Counted from the stretch's first letter, positions 43,104 to 52,498 are shown. The stretch: DNA of 64,000 nucleotides from Methanoculleus marisnigri JR1 (GCF_000015825.1 NC_009051.1:186001-250000), one strand, 5' to 3'. Notes: a model not told the origin generated them from the letters alone. Program-made: numbers and translations.

Positions 43104-43442
43104 ATGGCGGATAACTTCTGGACTGGTGTCATCGTCGGGTGGCTCGTGGGGCTTATTCTCGGCTTCCTGCTGCCGGTCATCGGACCGTTGATCGGCGGGT
43201 TCGTCGCCGGCTGGATGGTCCGGGGCGGGATAGGAAACGGTGCAAAGGCCGGGCTGCTTGCCGGGATCCTCGGCGCCATCGTCATCGCGGTGCTGCTCCT
43301 GGTCGGCGGCACGGTTCTTCTCGGGGCGTTCGGGTTCATCGCGGGCCTCGGGACATCGCTCGTCATCATCGTGATGGCGTTCGTCTACCAGGGTCTTCTC
43401 TCCATGATCGGCGGCGTCATCGCCGGGGCGATCCGGCGGTAA
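43104..43442 (+). CDS. DUF5518-type membrane protein
   Basis: 112 residues, almost wholly hydrophobic: glycine-rich helices with GLILGFLLPVIGPLIGGFVAGWM, GLLAGILGAIVIAVLLLVGG and a third pair ending IGGVIAGAIRR. Such short Gly-rich four-helix proteins occur in multiple copies in methanogens; role unknown. A second, diverged copy lies 56 bp downstream. Confidence 0.8.
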   Translation: MADNFWTGVIVGWLVGLILGFLLPVIGPLIGGFVAGWMVRGGIGNGAKAGLLAGILGAIVIAVLLLVGGTVLLGAFGFIAGLGTSLVIIVMAFVYQGLLSMIGGVIAGAIRR

Positions 43443-43498
43443 TCGGAGGTTGAACGTCGGGGCTCTTCTCCCCGGAACATCTTATTTCGGAGGCGCGC

Positions 43499-43873
43499 TT
43501 GGCGAAACAGGACAGTCCCTACTGGCTTTCTCCGCTTGTAGGCATCATATTCATGCTCTTCATCAGCCCGTTCTTTCCGGTAGGGGGCCCGATCGTCGGG
43601 GGGATCATCGGCGGCTACCTCGGGCCCCCGGGGGCAGCTCGGGGCGCGCTCGGCGGACTTATCGGCGGGCTCGTCGTCGCCGCGATCTTCTCGGTCGTCG
43701 CCGTCGTCGGGGGGACAGCGCTCCTCGGCCCAATCGGGGCCCTCATCGGCCTCGGGATCGCCGCCCTCCTCTTCGCCCTCGCCCTCTACTTCGGTATTCT
43801 CGGCGCCGTCGGCGGCGCGATCGGCGGGGCGCTGAAAACGTGGATGGTATCGCGCCGCAACGTTACGGGATGA
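43499..43873 (+). CDS. DUF5518-type membrane protein, second copy
   Basis: 124 residues, start TTG with GGAGG 6 nt upstream. Like its neighbour it has Gly-rich helices (FPVGGPIVGGIIGGYLGPPG and GALGGLIGGLVVAAIFSVVA). It probably arose by tandem duplication. Its end overlaps the convergent MFS gene by 11 bp. Confidence 0.78.
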   Translation: MAKQDSPYWLSPLVGIIFMLFISPFFPVGGPIVGGIIGGYLGPPGAARGALGGLIGGLVVAAIFSVVAVVGGTALLGPIGALIGLGIAALLFALALYFGILGAVGGAIGGALKTWMVSRRNVTG

Positions 43874-45077
43874 TCTCCCCGAGCCCCTCCTGGAGCCTCA
43901 CCACGATCCGGGAGCGGCACATCCAGAGGTAGGCGGCGATCGCCGCGGCCTCGACGATGACGACGTACGCGACGATGTGCCCGATCGAAACGTCGTAGAG
44001 GACGCCCATCACGGCACTCCCTACGAACCACGCCGTCCCGAAGACCGCGCTCACGCTCCCGTAGACCTTCCCCCTCCGGTCGAGCGCCGTGGACTCTGCG
44101 ATCGACGCCCGGAGAACAGGCTCGAAGATCCCGATCCCGGCTCCCCAGACGAGCGATCCCGCGACGGCCGCGCCCGGTTCGGGCGAGAAGGCGAGCGCGA
44201 CCGTCGCGATGCTGAGGGCCGGGATGGTGAGGAGGACGTGGGTGCCGATGCGGTCGAAGGCCCGCCCGACGAGCAGCGCCACGGCGACCGATACCGTCAT
44301 CGCGGCGGCGTAGAAGAGAGGGATGGCGGCGTCGGGGACGATCGATTGAGCTTTTAAGTGGAAGGAGATGAGCGGGAAACTGGCAAACCCGGCCATCCCG
44401 AGGAATACGAACGCGGCATACGGCACGATCCCGGGCAGGTTGTCCCTGTTCCCCTCCCCCTCTCCCTCCAGGCGCCCCGGCCTCGGCACCTCCGATTGCG
44501 CGAGGAAGAGAGCGACTGCAACTCCGGCGAGAGGAATCCCGAGCAGGAGGAATCCCACGCCGTAGCCGCCGGTGACGGCCAGGGCGGCGGCCATGACCAG
44601 CGGGCCGGCGACCGCACCGACCTGGTCGAGCGCCTTGTGGACGCCGAATCCCCACCCTCTCCCGACGGCCGTCGTCGCGTGAGAGAGGATCGTGTCGCGC
44701 GCCGGTGTCCGGACGGCCTTTCCTATCCGTTCGGCGACGATGAGGGCGGCCGCAGTCTCCCACCGTCCGGCGACGGCGAGGAGCGGGATGGCGGCGAGCA
44801 GGCCGTAGCCGGCCGTCGCCGCCTTCCAGTAGCGGTGGTTTTTGCCGACGTAGATGCCGGTGGCCGAACGCAGGGCATACCCGATGAACTCGCCGGCTCC
44901 GGCGACCAGCCCGACGATTGCCGCGCTTCCCCCGAGGAGGAGGATGTAAGGGCCGGTGACGCTCCTGGCGCCGTTCGAGACGAGGCTCCCGCAGAGGCTT
45001 GCCGCGCCGAGGAGGAGGATGAGCCGGATCGAGAGATCGCGGAGATCCTGTCGGGTCTCGGGGGGAGGGTCGGGCAT
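43863..45077 (-). CDS. Major facilitator superfamily transporter
   Basis: 404 residues with about 12 membrane helices; the loop between helices 2 and 3 reads GKNHRYWKAATAGYG, and GKAVRTPARDTILSHA after helix 4 is a feature of a subgroup of archaeal MFS. It would move a small solute across the membrane; the substrate is unknown. ATG 45077 (MPDPPPETRQDL) follows GGAGAG; a longer frame upstream has no support. It is transcribed away from the next MFS gene. Confidence 0.87.
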   Translation of the reverse strand: MPDPPPETRQDLRDLSIRLILLLGAASLCGSLVSNGARSVTGPYILLLGGSAAIVGLVAGAGEFIGYALRSATGIYVGKNHRYWKAATAGYGLLAAIPLLAVAGRWETAAALIVAERIGKAVRTPARDTILSHATTAVGRGWGFGVHKALDQVGAVAGPLVMAAALAVTGGYGVGFLLLGIPLAGVAVALFLAQSEVPRPGRLEGEGEGNRDNLPGIVPYAAFVFLGMAGFASFPLISFHLKAQSIVPDAAIPLFYAAAMTVSVAVALLVGRAFDRIGTHVLLTIPALSIATVALAFSPEPGAAVAGSLVWGAGIGIFEPVLRASIAESTALDRRGKVYGSVSAVFGTAWFVGSAVMGVLYDVSIGHIVAYVVIVEAAAIAAYLWMCRSRIVVRLQEGLGEIIP

Positions 45078-45208
45078 ACTCTCTCCGGTGCCGTTCTCAT
45101 TAAAGTAATCCGCGGGCGGCGGCAGTGCTCTTATCTGCGCTCGCCGCGAACACTTAATCACGCATACCCGGGGCAGGATCGGGATGTTTCAGGGGCACGA
45201 GGGATACC

Positions 45209-46585
45209 GTGGAGCAGGAAGAGAGCAAATCGTATTCGCGAAGGTTCATCCTCATACTGGTCACCGTCGCCACGTTTTTAAACCCCTTCACGGGCTCCGC
45301 CATCAACCTCGCCCTGCCCGCCATCGGCGGGGAGTTCTCCGCCGACGCCGCCACGCTTGCCTGGGTCACGAGCGCCTATCTCCTCGCATCGGTCATCTTC
45401 CTCCTCCCGGCAGGGAGGCTCGGCGACTCGCGGGGGAAGGTCACCGTCTTTTTAGCCGGGATCGTGGTCTATACCGCCGGGTCGCTCCTCACCATCCTCA
45501 CGCCCACGATGGATCTCCTCCTCGTCTGCCGGTTCATCCAGGGGATGGGCGGCGCCATGATCTACGCAAACAGCGTGGCCCTGATCACCCACCTCTACCC
45601 GCCCGGCGAGCGAGGCTACGCGATCGGGCTGAATACGACGGCGGTCTACGCCGGGCTCTCGCTCGGGCCGTTCCTCGGGGGCGCCCTGACCCAGTTCCTC
45701 GGCTGGCGGAGCATCTTCATCGTGACCGCGCTCCTCGCCGTCCCGGTCCTCTTCTACGCCGGGAAGTTCCCGGCGTTCTTAAACGAGCGGCAGCGGGAGC
45801 ACTTCGACGTCGCGGGTCTGATCCTCTCCTCCGCCCTGATCCTCTGCCTCTTCCTGGGCCTGGCCTGGGTGACCACCCCGACGGGCGCAACGCTCCTCGC
45901 GGCGGCCCTGGTGCTCGGGGCGGTCTTCTTCCGGGTGGAGCGCGGCCGCCAAAACCCGCTTCTCCCGGTCACGCTTCTCGAGAAGAACCGGGTCTTTGCC
46001 GCCTCGAACGCCGCCGCCCTGATCAACTACAGCGCAACGTTCGCGGTCGGGTTCCTCCTCTCCCTCTACCTCCAGTACATCCGGGGCTACGAACCCGTCG
46101 CCGCGGGCACCCTCCTCCTCCTCCAGCCGATCGTCCAGGTCTTCGTCGCCCCGGTGGCGGGCCGCCTGGCCGACCGGATGCAGCCCGGGCTCGTCGCTTC
46201 GGTGGGGATGGGGATTACGGCCGTGGGCCTCTTCGGCTTCTCGCTGCTCGGCGAGACGACGCCGATCGCCGCGATCCTCGCCCTCCTGGTGCTGCTGGGC
46301 GTGGGGCTCGGGATCTTCTCGTCCCCGAACACCACCGCCATCATGGGCTGCGTGGAGAAACGCTACTACGGAAGCGCGTCGGCGATGGTGGCCATGATGC
46401 GGTCGCTCGGGATGATGCTGAGCATGGGGGCGGTTCTCGTGGTCTTTGCGGTCATCATGGGGTCGACGACCGTTACCCCGGCGATATTCCCTGAGTTCCT
46501 CGCGAGCCTGCGGCTGATCTTCCTCGCCTTTGCGGTTCTCTCGGCTTTCGGGGTCCTCCTCTCGCTCCGCAGGAATAAATGCTGA
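45209..46585 (+). CDS. MFS multidrug transporter (EmrB/QacA type)
   Basis: 458 residues, GTG start. 14 helices are likely. Motif A in the first loop is GRLGDSRGKVTVF; motif C-like GLSLGPFLGGALTQFLGWR follows helix 4. This is the drug:H+ antiporter-2 layout. It likely expels drugs or organic ions. Monocistronic, divergent from the other MFS gene across a 131-bp promoter region. Confidence 0.9.
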   Translation: MEQEESKSYSRRFILILVTVATFLNPFTGSAINLALPAIGGEFSADAATLAWVTSAYLLASVIFLLPAGRLGDSRGKVTVFLAGIVVYTAGSLLTILTPTMDLLLVCRFIQGMGGAMIYANSVALITHLYPPGERGYAIGLNTTAVYAGLSLGPFLGGALTQFLGWRSIFIVTALLAVPVLFYAGKFPAFLNERQREHFDVAGLILSSALILCLFLGLAWVTTPTGATLLAAALVLGAVFFRVERGRQNPLLPVTLLEKNRVFAASNAAALINYSATFAVGFLLSLYLQYIRGYEPVAAGTLLLLQPIVQVFVAPVAGRLADRMQPGLVASVGMGITAVGLFGFSLLGETTPIAAILALLVLLGVGLGIFSSPNTTAIMGCVEKRYYGSASAMVAMMRSLGMMLSMGAVLVVFAVIMGSTTVTPAIFPEFLASLRLIFLAFAVLSAFGVLLSLRRNKC

Positions 46586-46672
46586 CGAGAGGTGCCCGAT
46601 CCCCCGAACAAATATCCCTGAAACGAAAAGGAAGCGTTAAACCTCTCGCCGTCCTGTGATCTTCTTGAACTG

Positions 46673-48286
46673 ATGGAGATCGTAATCGGAAAGAACGGCG
46701 ACCGCGACGTCGCCATCGACGCCCAGGAACTCGTCACGGGCAGAACCTGTGTCATCGCGCAGTCGGGTGCCGGGAAGAGCTGGGGCATCGCGGTTCTCTG
46801 CGAGCAGCTCCTGCAGGCACGGGTAGGGTTCTGCCTCATCGATACGGAGGGGGAGTACTTCTCGCTCAGGGACCGGTTCCCCCTCCTCTGGATTGGTTCC
46901 ACCGACGACTGCGACGTGGATATCGGACAGGTGAACCTCCGGGAACTGATGCAGAACGCGATCTGCTCCCGGACGGCGGTGATCTTCGACGTCTCGGAAG
47001 CCGATATGCAGGAACGGGTATCCTACCTCGCGGAAGTCCTCTACGACCTCGAGAGCGAGTTAAAGCAGCCGTTCCTGCTGATCGTGGAGGAAGCGGACAA
47101 GTTCATTCCCCAGTCGGGGGAATCCATCAAAAAGATCGAGGAGATCTCCCGCCGGGGGCGCAAGCGCGGGCTCGGTCTTCTGGTCGCGACCCAGCGGCCG
47201 TCGCTCGTGACGAAGAACGTTCTCTCGCAGTGCAACAGTCAGATCCTCGGGAAGCTCTCGATCGAGAACGACTTAAAAGCGGTCAGTCTCTTCTTTTCGT
47301 CCCGGAAAGAGGCCGGGGAACTCGCGGATCTCGAGCCCGGGGAGTTCTTCGTGATGGGTAAGCTCTCGAGGGAGAACGCGACGAAGATGCGCTTTGGGGC
47401 CCGGCTCTGCGAACACCGGGGGTTGACGCCCCGGCTCGTGCCCGCGCGGCCAATCGAGCCCGCCAAACCCGCTAAGCCCTCCCGGGTGGAACCGACCCGC
47501 ACCGAACCCTGCGTTCCTGAGGATATCCCCCGGGAAGAACCTGAGGTGCCGCCCGCACCCGCGAATGCGGTGATCCCGGTGCTGCTCCGCGAGGAAGCGC
47601 TCGATATCGCGAAGGGGAAACGGAAACGCCGGTTCCGTTTCCTCGAGCCCGAAGAGCGGATCGTCTCTGGAGATCGGGTCTACCGGCCGCTCCACCGGGT
47701 GGAGGTCCGCTACATCGGCGGACTTCTCCGGAAATCGACGAGAACTGCTTCGTTTGTCCTCGACGGCTGTACCGGCTGTATCATCGAGGTGGATCGGGGG
47801 ATGAAGATCAGGCCGGGGTTCTCGGAGCTTCTCGGGCTCGACGAGGCCGCGGTGAAGATCGTTGCCGGGCTCGCGAACGGCGGCTCGACCCTGACCGAGA
47901 TCGAGGCCGACACCCATCTTGGGCCCGGCGTGGTGAAGAAGGCGATGAAGAGCCTTGCCGATGTGAAACTCATCACGGAGATGAAGACAGTGGGCGACAC
48001 GAAGGTCTACGTGCCCCTGCTTGCGGCGGATGTCCCGGCGCTCTCCTCCCTCAGGCGGGGAGCGGACCTCCCGATGGAGTCGCTCCGGGAGGAGCCTCTC
48101 GAGGCGAAGGTCACGGAATCCTCCCTCCGGACGATCCTGAAGGGGCTTGAGCCAACGGCGGAGATCGTCGGATTCGATACGATCTACTATCCTGTCTACC
48201 TGATCCGGTTCGCCTCGGAGCGGGGAGAACGCTCGATCGTCCTCGACGGCTGCACCGGGAAAGAACTTCTCTTCCCGGTGTCGTGA
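46673..48286 (+). CDS. HerA-like (DUF87) ATPase with duplicated C-terminal module
   Basis: 537 residues. Walker [11 protein letters not shown] (about 29-38), Walker [12 protein letters not shown], and [19 protein letters not shown] with sensor and arginine residues, the DUF87/HerA/VirB4-type motor core. After a Pro-rich linker (about 255-300) come two similar segments, [21 protein letters not shown] and [16 protein letters not shown], separated by a winged-helix-like part ([19 protein letters not shown]). It may act on DNA ends or in partition. HerA's usual partners NurA, Mre11 and Rad50 are not adjacent. Confidence 0.85.
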   Translation: MEIVIGKNGDRDVAIDAQELVTGRTCVIAQSGAGKSWGIAVLCEQLLQARVGFCLIDTEGEYFSLRDRFPLLWIGSTDDCDVDIGQVNLRELMQNAICSRTAVIFDVSEADMQERVSYLAEVLYDLESELKQPFLLIVEEADKFIPQSGESIKKIEEISRRGRKRGLGLLVATQRPSLVTKNVLSQCNSQILGKLSIENDLKAVSLFFSSRKEAGELADLEPGEFFVMGKLSRENATKMRFGARLCEHRGLTPRLVPARPIEPAKPAKPSRVEPTRTEPCVPEDIPREEPEVPPAPANAVIPVLLREEALDIAKGKRKRRFRFLEPEERIVSGDRVYRPLHRVEVRYIGGLLRKSTRTASFVLDGCTGCIIEVDRGMKIRPGFSELLGLDEAAVKIVAGLANGGSTLTEIEADTHLGPGVVKKAMKSLADVKLITEMKTVGDTKVYVPLLAADVPALSSLRRGADLPMESLREEPLEAKVTESSLRTILKGLEPTAEIVGFDTIYYPVYLIRFASERGERSIVLDGCTGKELLFPVS

Positions 48287-48371
48287 CCGGAGCGCTTATC
48301 CTCATCGGGGAGTACAGGAGATCGTATGCCCTGCCGTCCTCGCGGCCGGTGGGCGGAGAGGTGAAGAAGTC

Positions 48372-48530
48372 ATGGATTCATACCGGTGCACTCTGTGCGG
48401 CTACGTCTACTTCCCGGCAATTGGCGACACCGACCACGGCGTCAAGCCCGGCACGGCTTTTGAAGACCTTCCCGAGACCTGGAAATGTCCCCGGTGCGGT
48501 GCGCCGAAGAGCCGGTTTAAGAAGGTGTAA
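48372..48530 (+). CDS. Rubredoxin (first copy)
   Basis: 52 residues: [20 protein letters not shown], acidic middle [20 protein letters not shown]. The two C-x2-C-G pairs bind a single iron. It carries electrons to oxygen- or peroxide-detoxifying flavoproteins. GAGGTG lies 8 nt before the ATG. A very similar gene with similar upstream DNA follows 280 bp later, so this is a tandem duplication. Confidence 0.95.
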   Translation: MDSYRCTLCGYVYFPAIGDTDHGVKPGTAFEDLPETWKCPRCGAPKSRFKKV

Positions 48531-48808
48531 GGGAGAGCCGTTCCTGACCGGATCCCGGTCTTTTCTTCTGGTGGCGCACGCCGGTTAGCGTATTGCTCTC
48601 TCACCTGGGTCGGAAGGGCTCCGTGTCCCCCGCCTCGAGGAGCGATGCGTCCCGGGGGGACAGTATGCCGGCCGTCCCCGATGGGCTTGCCGGCAGAAAA
48701 CCTCATCCCCCGATCTCCCGACCGGAGTACTTATCCTTCGGAGGGTACATGGGGGCCGTGCCCCTGTCGGACGTTGCGGCCGGTCGGGGCGGTGAGGTGA
48801 AGGAGATG

Positions 48809-48967
48809 ATGGATTCATACCGGTGCGGACTCTGCGGCTACGTCTACAACCCCAGGGCCGGCGAGCCCGGCCAGGGGATCGAGGCCCGCACAGAGTTTGG
48901 AGACCTGCCCGACACCTGGGCATGCTCCCGGTGCGGTGCGGAGAAGAACCTGTTTCGGAAGGCGTAA
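48809..48967 (+). CDS. Rubredoxin (second copy)
   Basis: 52 residues: MDSYRCGLCGYVYNPRAGEP ... FGDLPDTWACSRCGAEKNLF. Both C-x2-C-G metal sites are intact. An extra ATG lies one codon upstream (48806); the copy at 48372 suggests 48809. The shared upstream block includes GACCGGAG, CTTATCC and GAGGTGAAG, so the promoter was duplicated with the gene. Confidence 0.95.
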   Translation: MDSYRCGLCGYVYNPRAGEPGQGIEARTEFGDLPDTWACSRCGAEKNLFRKA

Positions 48968-49069
48968 GGGGTTCGGGGCCGCCCCCCACAACACATCTTC
49001 TCTTTTAGGGGTGTGTGTTCTCACGAGAACGTTGTATAGTGTTCTATTCTCCCGGTTGCACAAACTCCC

Positions 49070-49298
49070 TCACCCGAACCGGAAGACCCTGAGCCCCTCC
49101 CCGCGGACCTCGAGCCCGGCGAGGTGCTCCATCTCGTCGTAGACCGTGGTCTTCGTGACGGCCGATATCGCGGTGAAGCCCTCCGCGGCGTAGCTCCAGT
49201 CGCCCCCGTGCCGGAGCGAGAAGGGGGACGAGCGCGTCGGAGGGTATTCCGAACCGGTCGGCGAGGGCGGCTTCATCCCGGATCTCGTCGGTCTCCAT
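49070..49298 (-). pseudogene. Frameshifted small gene downstream of wtpC
   Basis: From ATG 49298 one frame reads METDEIRDEAALADRFGIPS and DALVPLLA. A neighbouring frame then carries on RHGGDWSYAAEGFTAISAVT ... YDEMEHLAGLEVRGEGLRVF. A one-base slip near 49210 splits an otherwise sensible protein of about 75 residues. It follows the transporter operon on the same strand. No family recognised; a sequencing error is possible. Confidence 0.5.
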
Positions 49299-49332
49299 CG
49301 GTTCGCCCCTGCGCCGGGGGACCGGATAAATA

Positions 49333-50382
49333 CTACCGCTTGAAGACGTGGACCGCGGAGGCTTTGAAAGTGACATTTGCCGGCTCCCCCTCGACGAGGC
49401 CCAGGCGGGCGACGCTCTGCCGGGTCAGGACGGCGACGAAGGGCAGTCCCGTATCCACGACGACCCGCGAAAACATGCCGTTCTGCCGAATCTCAGCAAC
49501 CGTGCCCGAAAAGGTGTTTGCGGCGCTCGACTCGAACGGTTGGCGGGAGAGGATCACCTCCTCCGGCCGGATGCCGACGCAGACGTCCCCCTCGATCGCA
49601 GTGACCGTCCGGACGACGATCTCCCCGAGGTCGATCGTCGCTTCCCCGTTCCGGACGCGGGATACCCCGCAGTAGACGTTCTCCATGCCGGTGAAGGCGG
49701 CGACGAACTCGGTGGCGGGTCTCCTAAAGACCTCGTCGGGCGTGCCCGTCTGGACGATCCTTCCGTCCTGCATCACCGCCACCCGGTCAGCGAGGGCGAA
49801 TATGTCCTCGAAGTGGTGGGTGATGTGGATGACCGTCGTGCCGGTCGTCCGGTGGATCGCCTTCAGTTCCCTCCTGAGCCGTTCCCGGGTGACGGTGTCG
49901 AGCGCCGAGAGCGGTTCGTCGAGGAGCAGGACGCGGGGCCGGAGGGCGAGCGCCCGGGCGATCGCCGCCCGCTGCTGCTCCCCACCGGAGAGCGTCCCTG
50001 TCGTCCGGTGAAGGAGGTGGCCGATCCCGAGGAGGGCCGCGGTCTCCTGCACGCTCTCCCTGATGCGGGCGGGCTCGGCCTTCCGCTGCTTGAGGCCGAA
50101 CCCGATGTTCTCCCCGACGGTGAGGTGGGGGAAGAGCATGTAGTCCTGGTAGACCATGCCGATCCCCCGGTCTTTTGGGTCGGTGCGGGTGATGTCGCGG
50201 TTATCAAGGGCGATCGTTCCGGCGTCCGGGGAGTAGATCCCCGCCAGGGTCTCGAGGAGGATGGTCTTTCCCGCGCCGGTCGGCCCGAGGATGACGAAGT
50301 ACTCGCCGTCGGCGACGGTCAGATCCACGTCGTCGAGGGTGAAGTCCCCGAGGCGTTTGGTGAGCCCGGCGGTCCCGAGCAC
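49333..50382 (-). CDS. wtpC: Tungstate/molybdate ABC transporter ATPase
   Basis: 349 residues, GTG start abutting the permease stop. Walker A GPTGAGKT, signature LSGGEQQRAAIARAL, Walker B VLLLDEPLSALD and H-loop HITHHFEDI. The C-terminal third (about 235-349) is a MOP/TOBE-type regulatory domain ending FSRVVVDTGLPFVAVLTRQS, which in family members binds oxyanion. It powers import of tungstate or molybdate for formylmethanofuran dehydrogenase and related enzymes. Confidence 0.92.
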   Translation of the reverse strand: MLGTAGLTKRLGDFTLDDVDLTVADGEYFVILGPTGAGKTILLETLAGIYSPDAGTIALDNRDITRTDPKDRGIGMVYQDYMLFPHLTVGENIGFGLKQRKAEPARIRESVQETAALLGIGHLLHRTTGTLSGGEQQRAAIARALALRPRVLLLDEPLSALDTVTRERLRRELKAIHRTTGTTVIHITHHFEDIFALADRVAVMQDGRIVQTGTPDEVFRRPATEFVAAFTGMENVYCGVSRVRNGEATIDLGEIVVRTVTAIEGDVCVGIRPEEVILSRQPFESSAANTFSGTVAEIRQNGMFSRVVVDTGLPFVAVLTRQSVARLGLVEGEPANVTFKASAVHVFKR

Positions 50383-51195
50383 CTAGAATACCCCCCGTCC
50401 GCCGGTGTAGCGTTCGAAGACCGCGAGCGAGATCACCGATATGACGATCAGGATGACGGATGCGGCGACGGCGAGGTCGAGATCCCCCGTCGACATATTC
50501 AGGAAGAGCGCGATGGGCAGGGTCTCGGTCTTCATCCGGGTGGCTCCCGCAAGCATGAGGACGGCGCCGAACTCACCGATGGACTTCGACCAGGTGATGA
50601 CCAGGCCCGCGATGAGACCGCTCTTTGCGAGAGGAAGGGTGATCTGGCGGAACGCTCCCCACTCGGTGCACCCGAGCGTCCGGGCGACGTGTTCGTAGCG
50701 GGGATTGATCGTCTCGAAGGCCGACCGGGCGACCCTGACCATGTAGGGGAGGTTGACGAAAAACTGGGCGACGACGATCCCGAGCGGGGTGTAGATGACG
50801 TCGAGCCCCCATTCCGAGAGCATCTTCCCGAACGTCGAGGGACCGTAGAAGATGAGCAGCGCCACGCCCGCAACGAGCGGCGGGAGAGCGAGCGGGATGT
50901 TGAAGATGGTGTTTGCCACCCCTCTGCCGGGAAACGAGAACCGGGCGAGGGAGTAGGCGACCGGCACGGCGGCGACGACGCAGAAGGCGGTGGAGACTGC
51001 CGAGGTGACGAGCGAGAGTTCGACGGCAAAGAGGATCTCGGGGGAGAGCAGGCTCTCGATGAGGGCCGGGAGCGGCGGGTAGACCACGAGCCCGCCGATG
51101 ACGACGAGCATGTAGACGATCAGGGCGAATGAGACGGCAAGAAAGATCGCCTTGAACGGGGTGAGGCGGGGGAGGGCGGCCCGGTTCCGGAACAC
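50383..51195 (-). CDS. wtpB: Tungstate/molybdate ABC transporter permease
   Basis: 270 residues from GTG 51195, 2 bp after the upstream stop. Six membrane helices and the permease EAA loop EHVARTLGCTEWGAFRQITLP, followed by GLVITWSKSIGEFGAVLMLAG, which is distinctive for ModB/WtpB. An upstream in-frame start (51261) would overlap the TrmO-like gene with poor codons. Confidence 0.92.
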   Translation of the reverse strand: MFRNRAALPRLTPFKAIFLAVSFALIVYMLVVIGGLVVYPPLPALIESLLSPEILFAVELSLVTSAVSTAFCVVAAVPVAYSLARFSFPGRGVANTIFNIPLALPPLVAGVALLIFYGPSTFGKMLSEWGLDVIYTPLGIVVAQFFVNLPYMVRVARSAFETINPRYEHVARTLGCTEWGAFRQITLPLAKSGLIAGLVITWSKSIGEFGAVLMLAGATRMKTETLPIALFLNMSTGDLDLAVAASVILIVISVISLAVFERYTGGRGVF

Positions 51196-51197
51196 GG

Positions 51198-51689
51198 CTA
51201 ATCTACCTGAAAGGACGCGCTCTGCAGTTTGATCCGCTCGACGTGCTGCGACGTCACCCACCCGGAGGAAGCGCCCCCGATGCAGTCGAACGCCGGGATG
51301 TAGGGTTTGATGTCGAGGATCGGTGTCCCGTCCAGGAGGTCGATGCCCTTGACGACGAGCGTGCCCCCGTCGATCCCGGCCAGCCGGACGACCGATATCC
51401 CGAGCATGTTCGGGCGGTTGAAGTGCCGGGTGGCGAAGATGCCGTGCGGCTCCGCCCCGTCGATGAGCGGTCGCTCGGCGATTTCTTCACCGGCGGCGCG
51501 GTGGAACCGGTAGATGAGGATGAGGTGGGAGAACCCCGCGAGCGCCGAAAGGCCGTCACGGAATTCGGGGTAGACCTCCACCGTTCCGCAGGCGGTGGAG
51601 AAGGCGGCCTGAATCGGGGTGGCGGCCGGGTCGGTGAACGCCGTCCGGGCGACGCCGATGGTCCTGCAGGAATACTCCGTGCCGTTCAT
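51198..51689 (-). CDS. TsaA/TrmO-family SAM-dependent methyltransferase
   Basis: 163 residues. The beta-barrel TsaA (UPF0066) fold: CGTVEVYPEFRDGLSALAGF, HLILIYRFHRA, ATRHFNRPNMLGISVVRLAG, DGTPILDIKPYIPAFD. Bacterial TrmO methylates N6 of t6A37 in tRNA-Thr. It overlaps the wtpA stop (ATGA) and lies directly before wtpB, inside the transporter operon, which suggests a role linked to metal uptake or a moonlighting function rather than tRNA alone. Confidence 0.87.
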   Translation of the reverse strand: MNGTEYSCRTIGVARTAFTDPAATPIQAAFSTACGTVEVYPEFRDGLSALAGFSHLILIYRFHRAAGEEIAERPLIDGAEPHGIFATRHFNRPNMLGISVVRLAGIDGGTLVVKGIDLLDGTPILDIKPYIPAFDCIGGASSGWVTSQHVERIKLQSASFQVD

Positions 51690-52498
51690 GGCTCGATCCC
51701 CGCGTATGCCGGGTCGGGGTAGACGGGGAACCCGTGTTTTGCAAAGATCGCCTTCCCCTCGTCGGAGGTGACGAACTCGACGAACGTTTGAGCGACGTCC
51801 GGCTGCTCCGTGAATGTGGTCGCCCCTATCGGAACGATGAGGGTGAGTCCGTCTTCCTGTGGGAGGTCGATCGTGTCCATCGTCTCGGGGTTCACAAGGT
51901 CGAGCGTAATGAGCGCGGCGTCGGCGGTGCCCATGTTCATCGCCACGACCACCTCATTGATCGTCGGCGCCCGGAGGACGACGTTCTTCTCGACGGCGTC
52001 GAGGGTGCCGTGCGCCTGGAAGAGTTTGTCGCCGGCCCTGCCGATCGCGGTGGTGTTCGCGCCGCCGAGGGCGATCTTCAGCCCGGGCCGGGCAAAGTCG
52101 TCGACCGAGGTGATGTTCTTCGGGTTTCCTTTCGCGACGACGATCACCGGGACGTGGTAGGCGGCGTAGCCGGGTTCTTCGACCAGCCCTTTCTCCCGGG
52201 CGATCCGGTAGTCGGGTGTTCCTCCAGGTACGAAGGCGTCGCCTTTCCGGGAGAGTTCCATCTGGGTGATGAGTGTGCCCGAACCGGCGAAGGTGTACTC
52301 GACGTCGATGCCGTACTTCTCGGCGAACACATCCCCGATCTCGGTCATCGGCTTCTTGAGGCCGGCGCCGGAGTAGACGAGCAGTGTGGCGTCGTCGCCG
52401 GCAGCGGTGTTATCCCCGGTGACGGTGGTGCACCCCCCCGCGAAGAGGAGAAGGGCGAGCGTGACCAGTACTATGGTATTTTTGAACATGGATACCAT
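51686..52498 (-). CDS. wtpA: Tungstate/molybdate-binding lipoprotein
   Basis: 270 residues. Lipobox LLFAGGC after a hydrophobic signal, then a periplasmic-binding fold: LLVYSGAGLKKPMTEIGDVF, FAGSGTLITQMELSRKGDAF, the ligand region GGANTTAIGRAGDKLF and the end FVTSDEGKAIFAKHGF. It captures the oxyanion outside and delivers it to WtpB. ATGs lie at 52498 and 52489; neither has a good ribosome site. The length is closer to bacterial ModA than to the longer WtpA of thermococci, so molybdate is equally possible. Confidence 0.9.
   Translation of the reverse strand: MVSMFKNTIVLVTLALLLFAGGCTTVTGDNTAAGDDATLLVYSGAGLKKPMTEIGDVFAEKYGIDVEYTFAGSGTLITQMELSRKGDAFVPGGTPDYRIAREKGLVEEPGYAAYHVPVIVVAKGNPKNITSVDDFARPGLKIALGGANTTAIGRAGDKLFQAHGTLDAVEKNVVLRAPTINEVVVAMNMGTADAALITLDLVNPETMDTIDLPQEDGLTLIVPIGATTFTEQPDVAQTFVEFVTSDEGKAIFAKHGFPVYPDPAYAGIEP

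Noticed and set aside
41612-43369. 585-codon minus-strand open frame
   Set aside because: Antisense to arginine deiminase and carbamate kinase, which have intact catalytic motifs.
43450-43932. 160-codon plus-strand frame over the second DUF5518 gene
   Set aside because: Arg/Gly/Pro-rich out-of-frame shadow of the TTG-initiated membrane protein.
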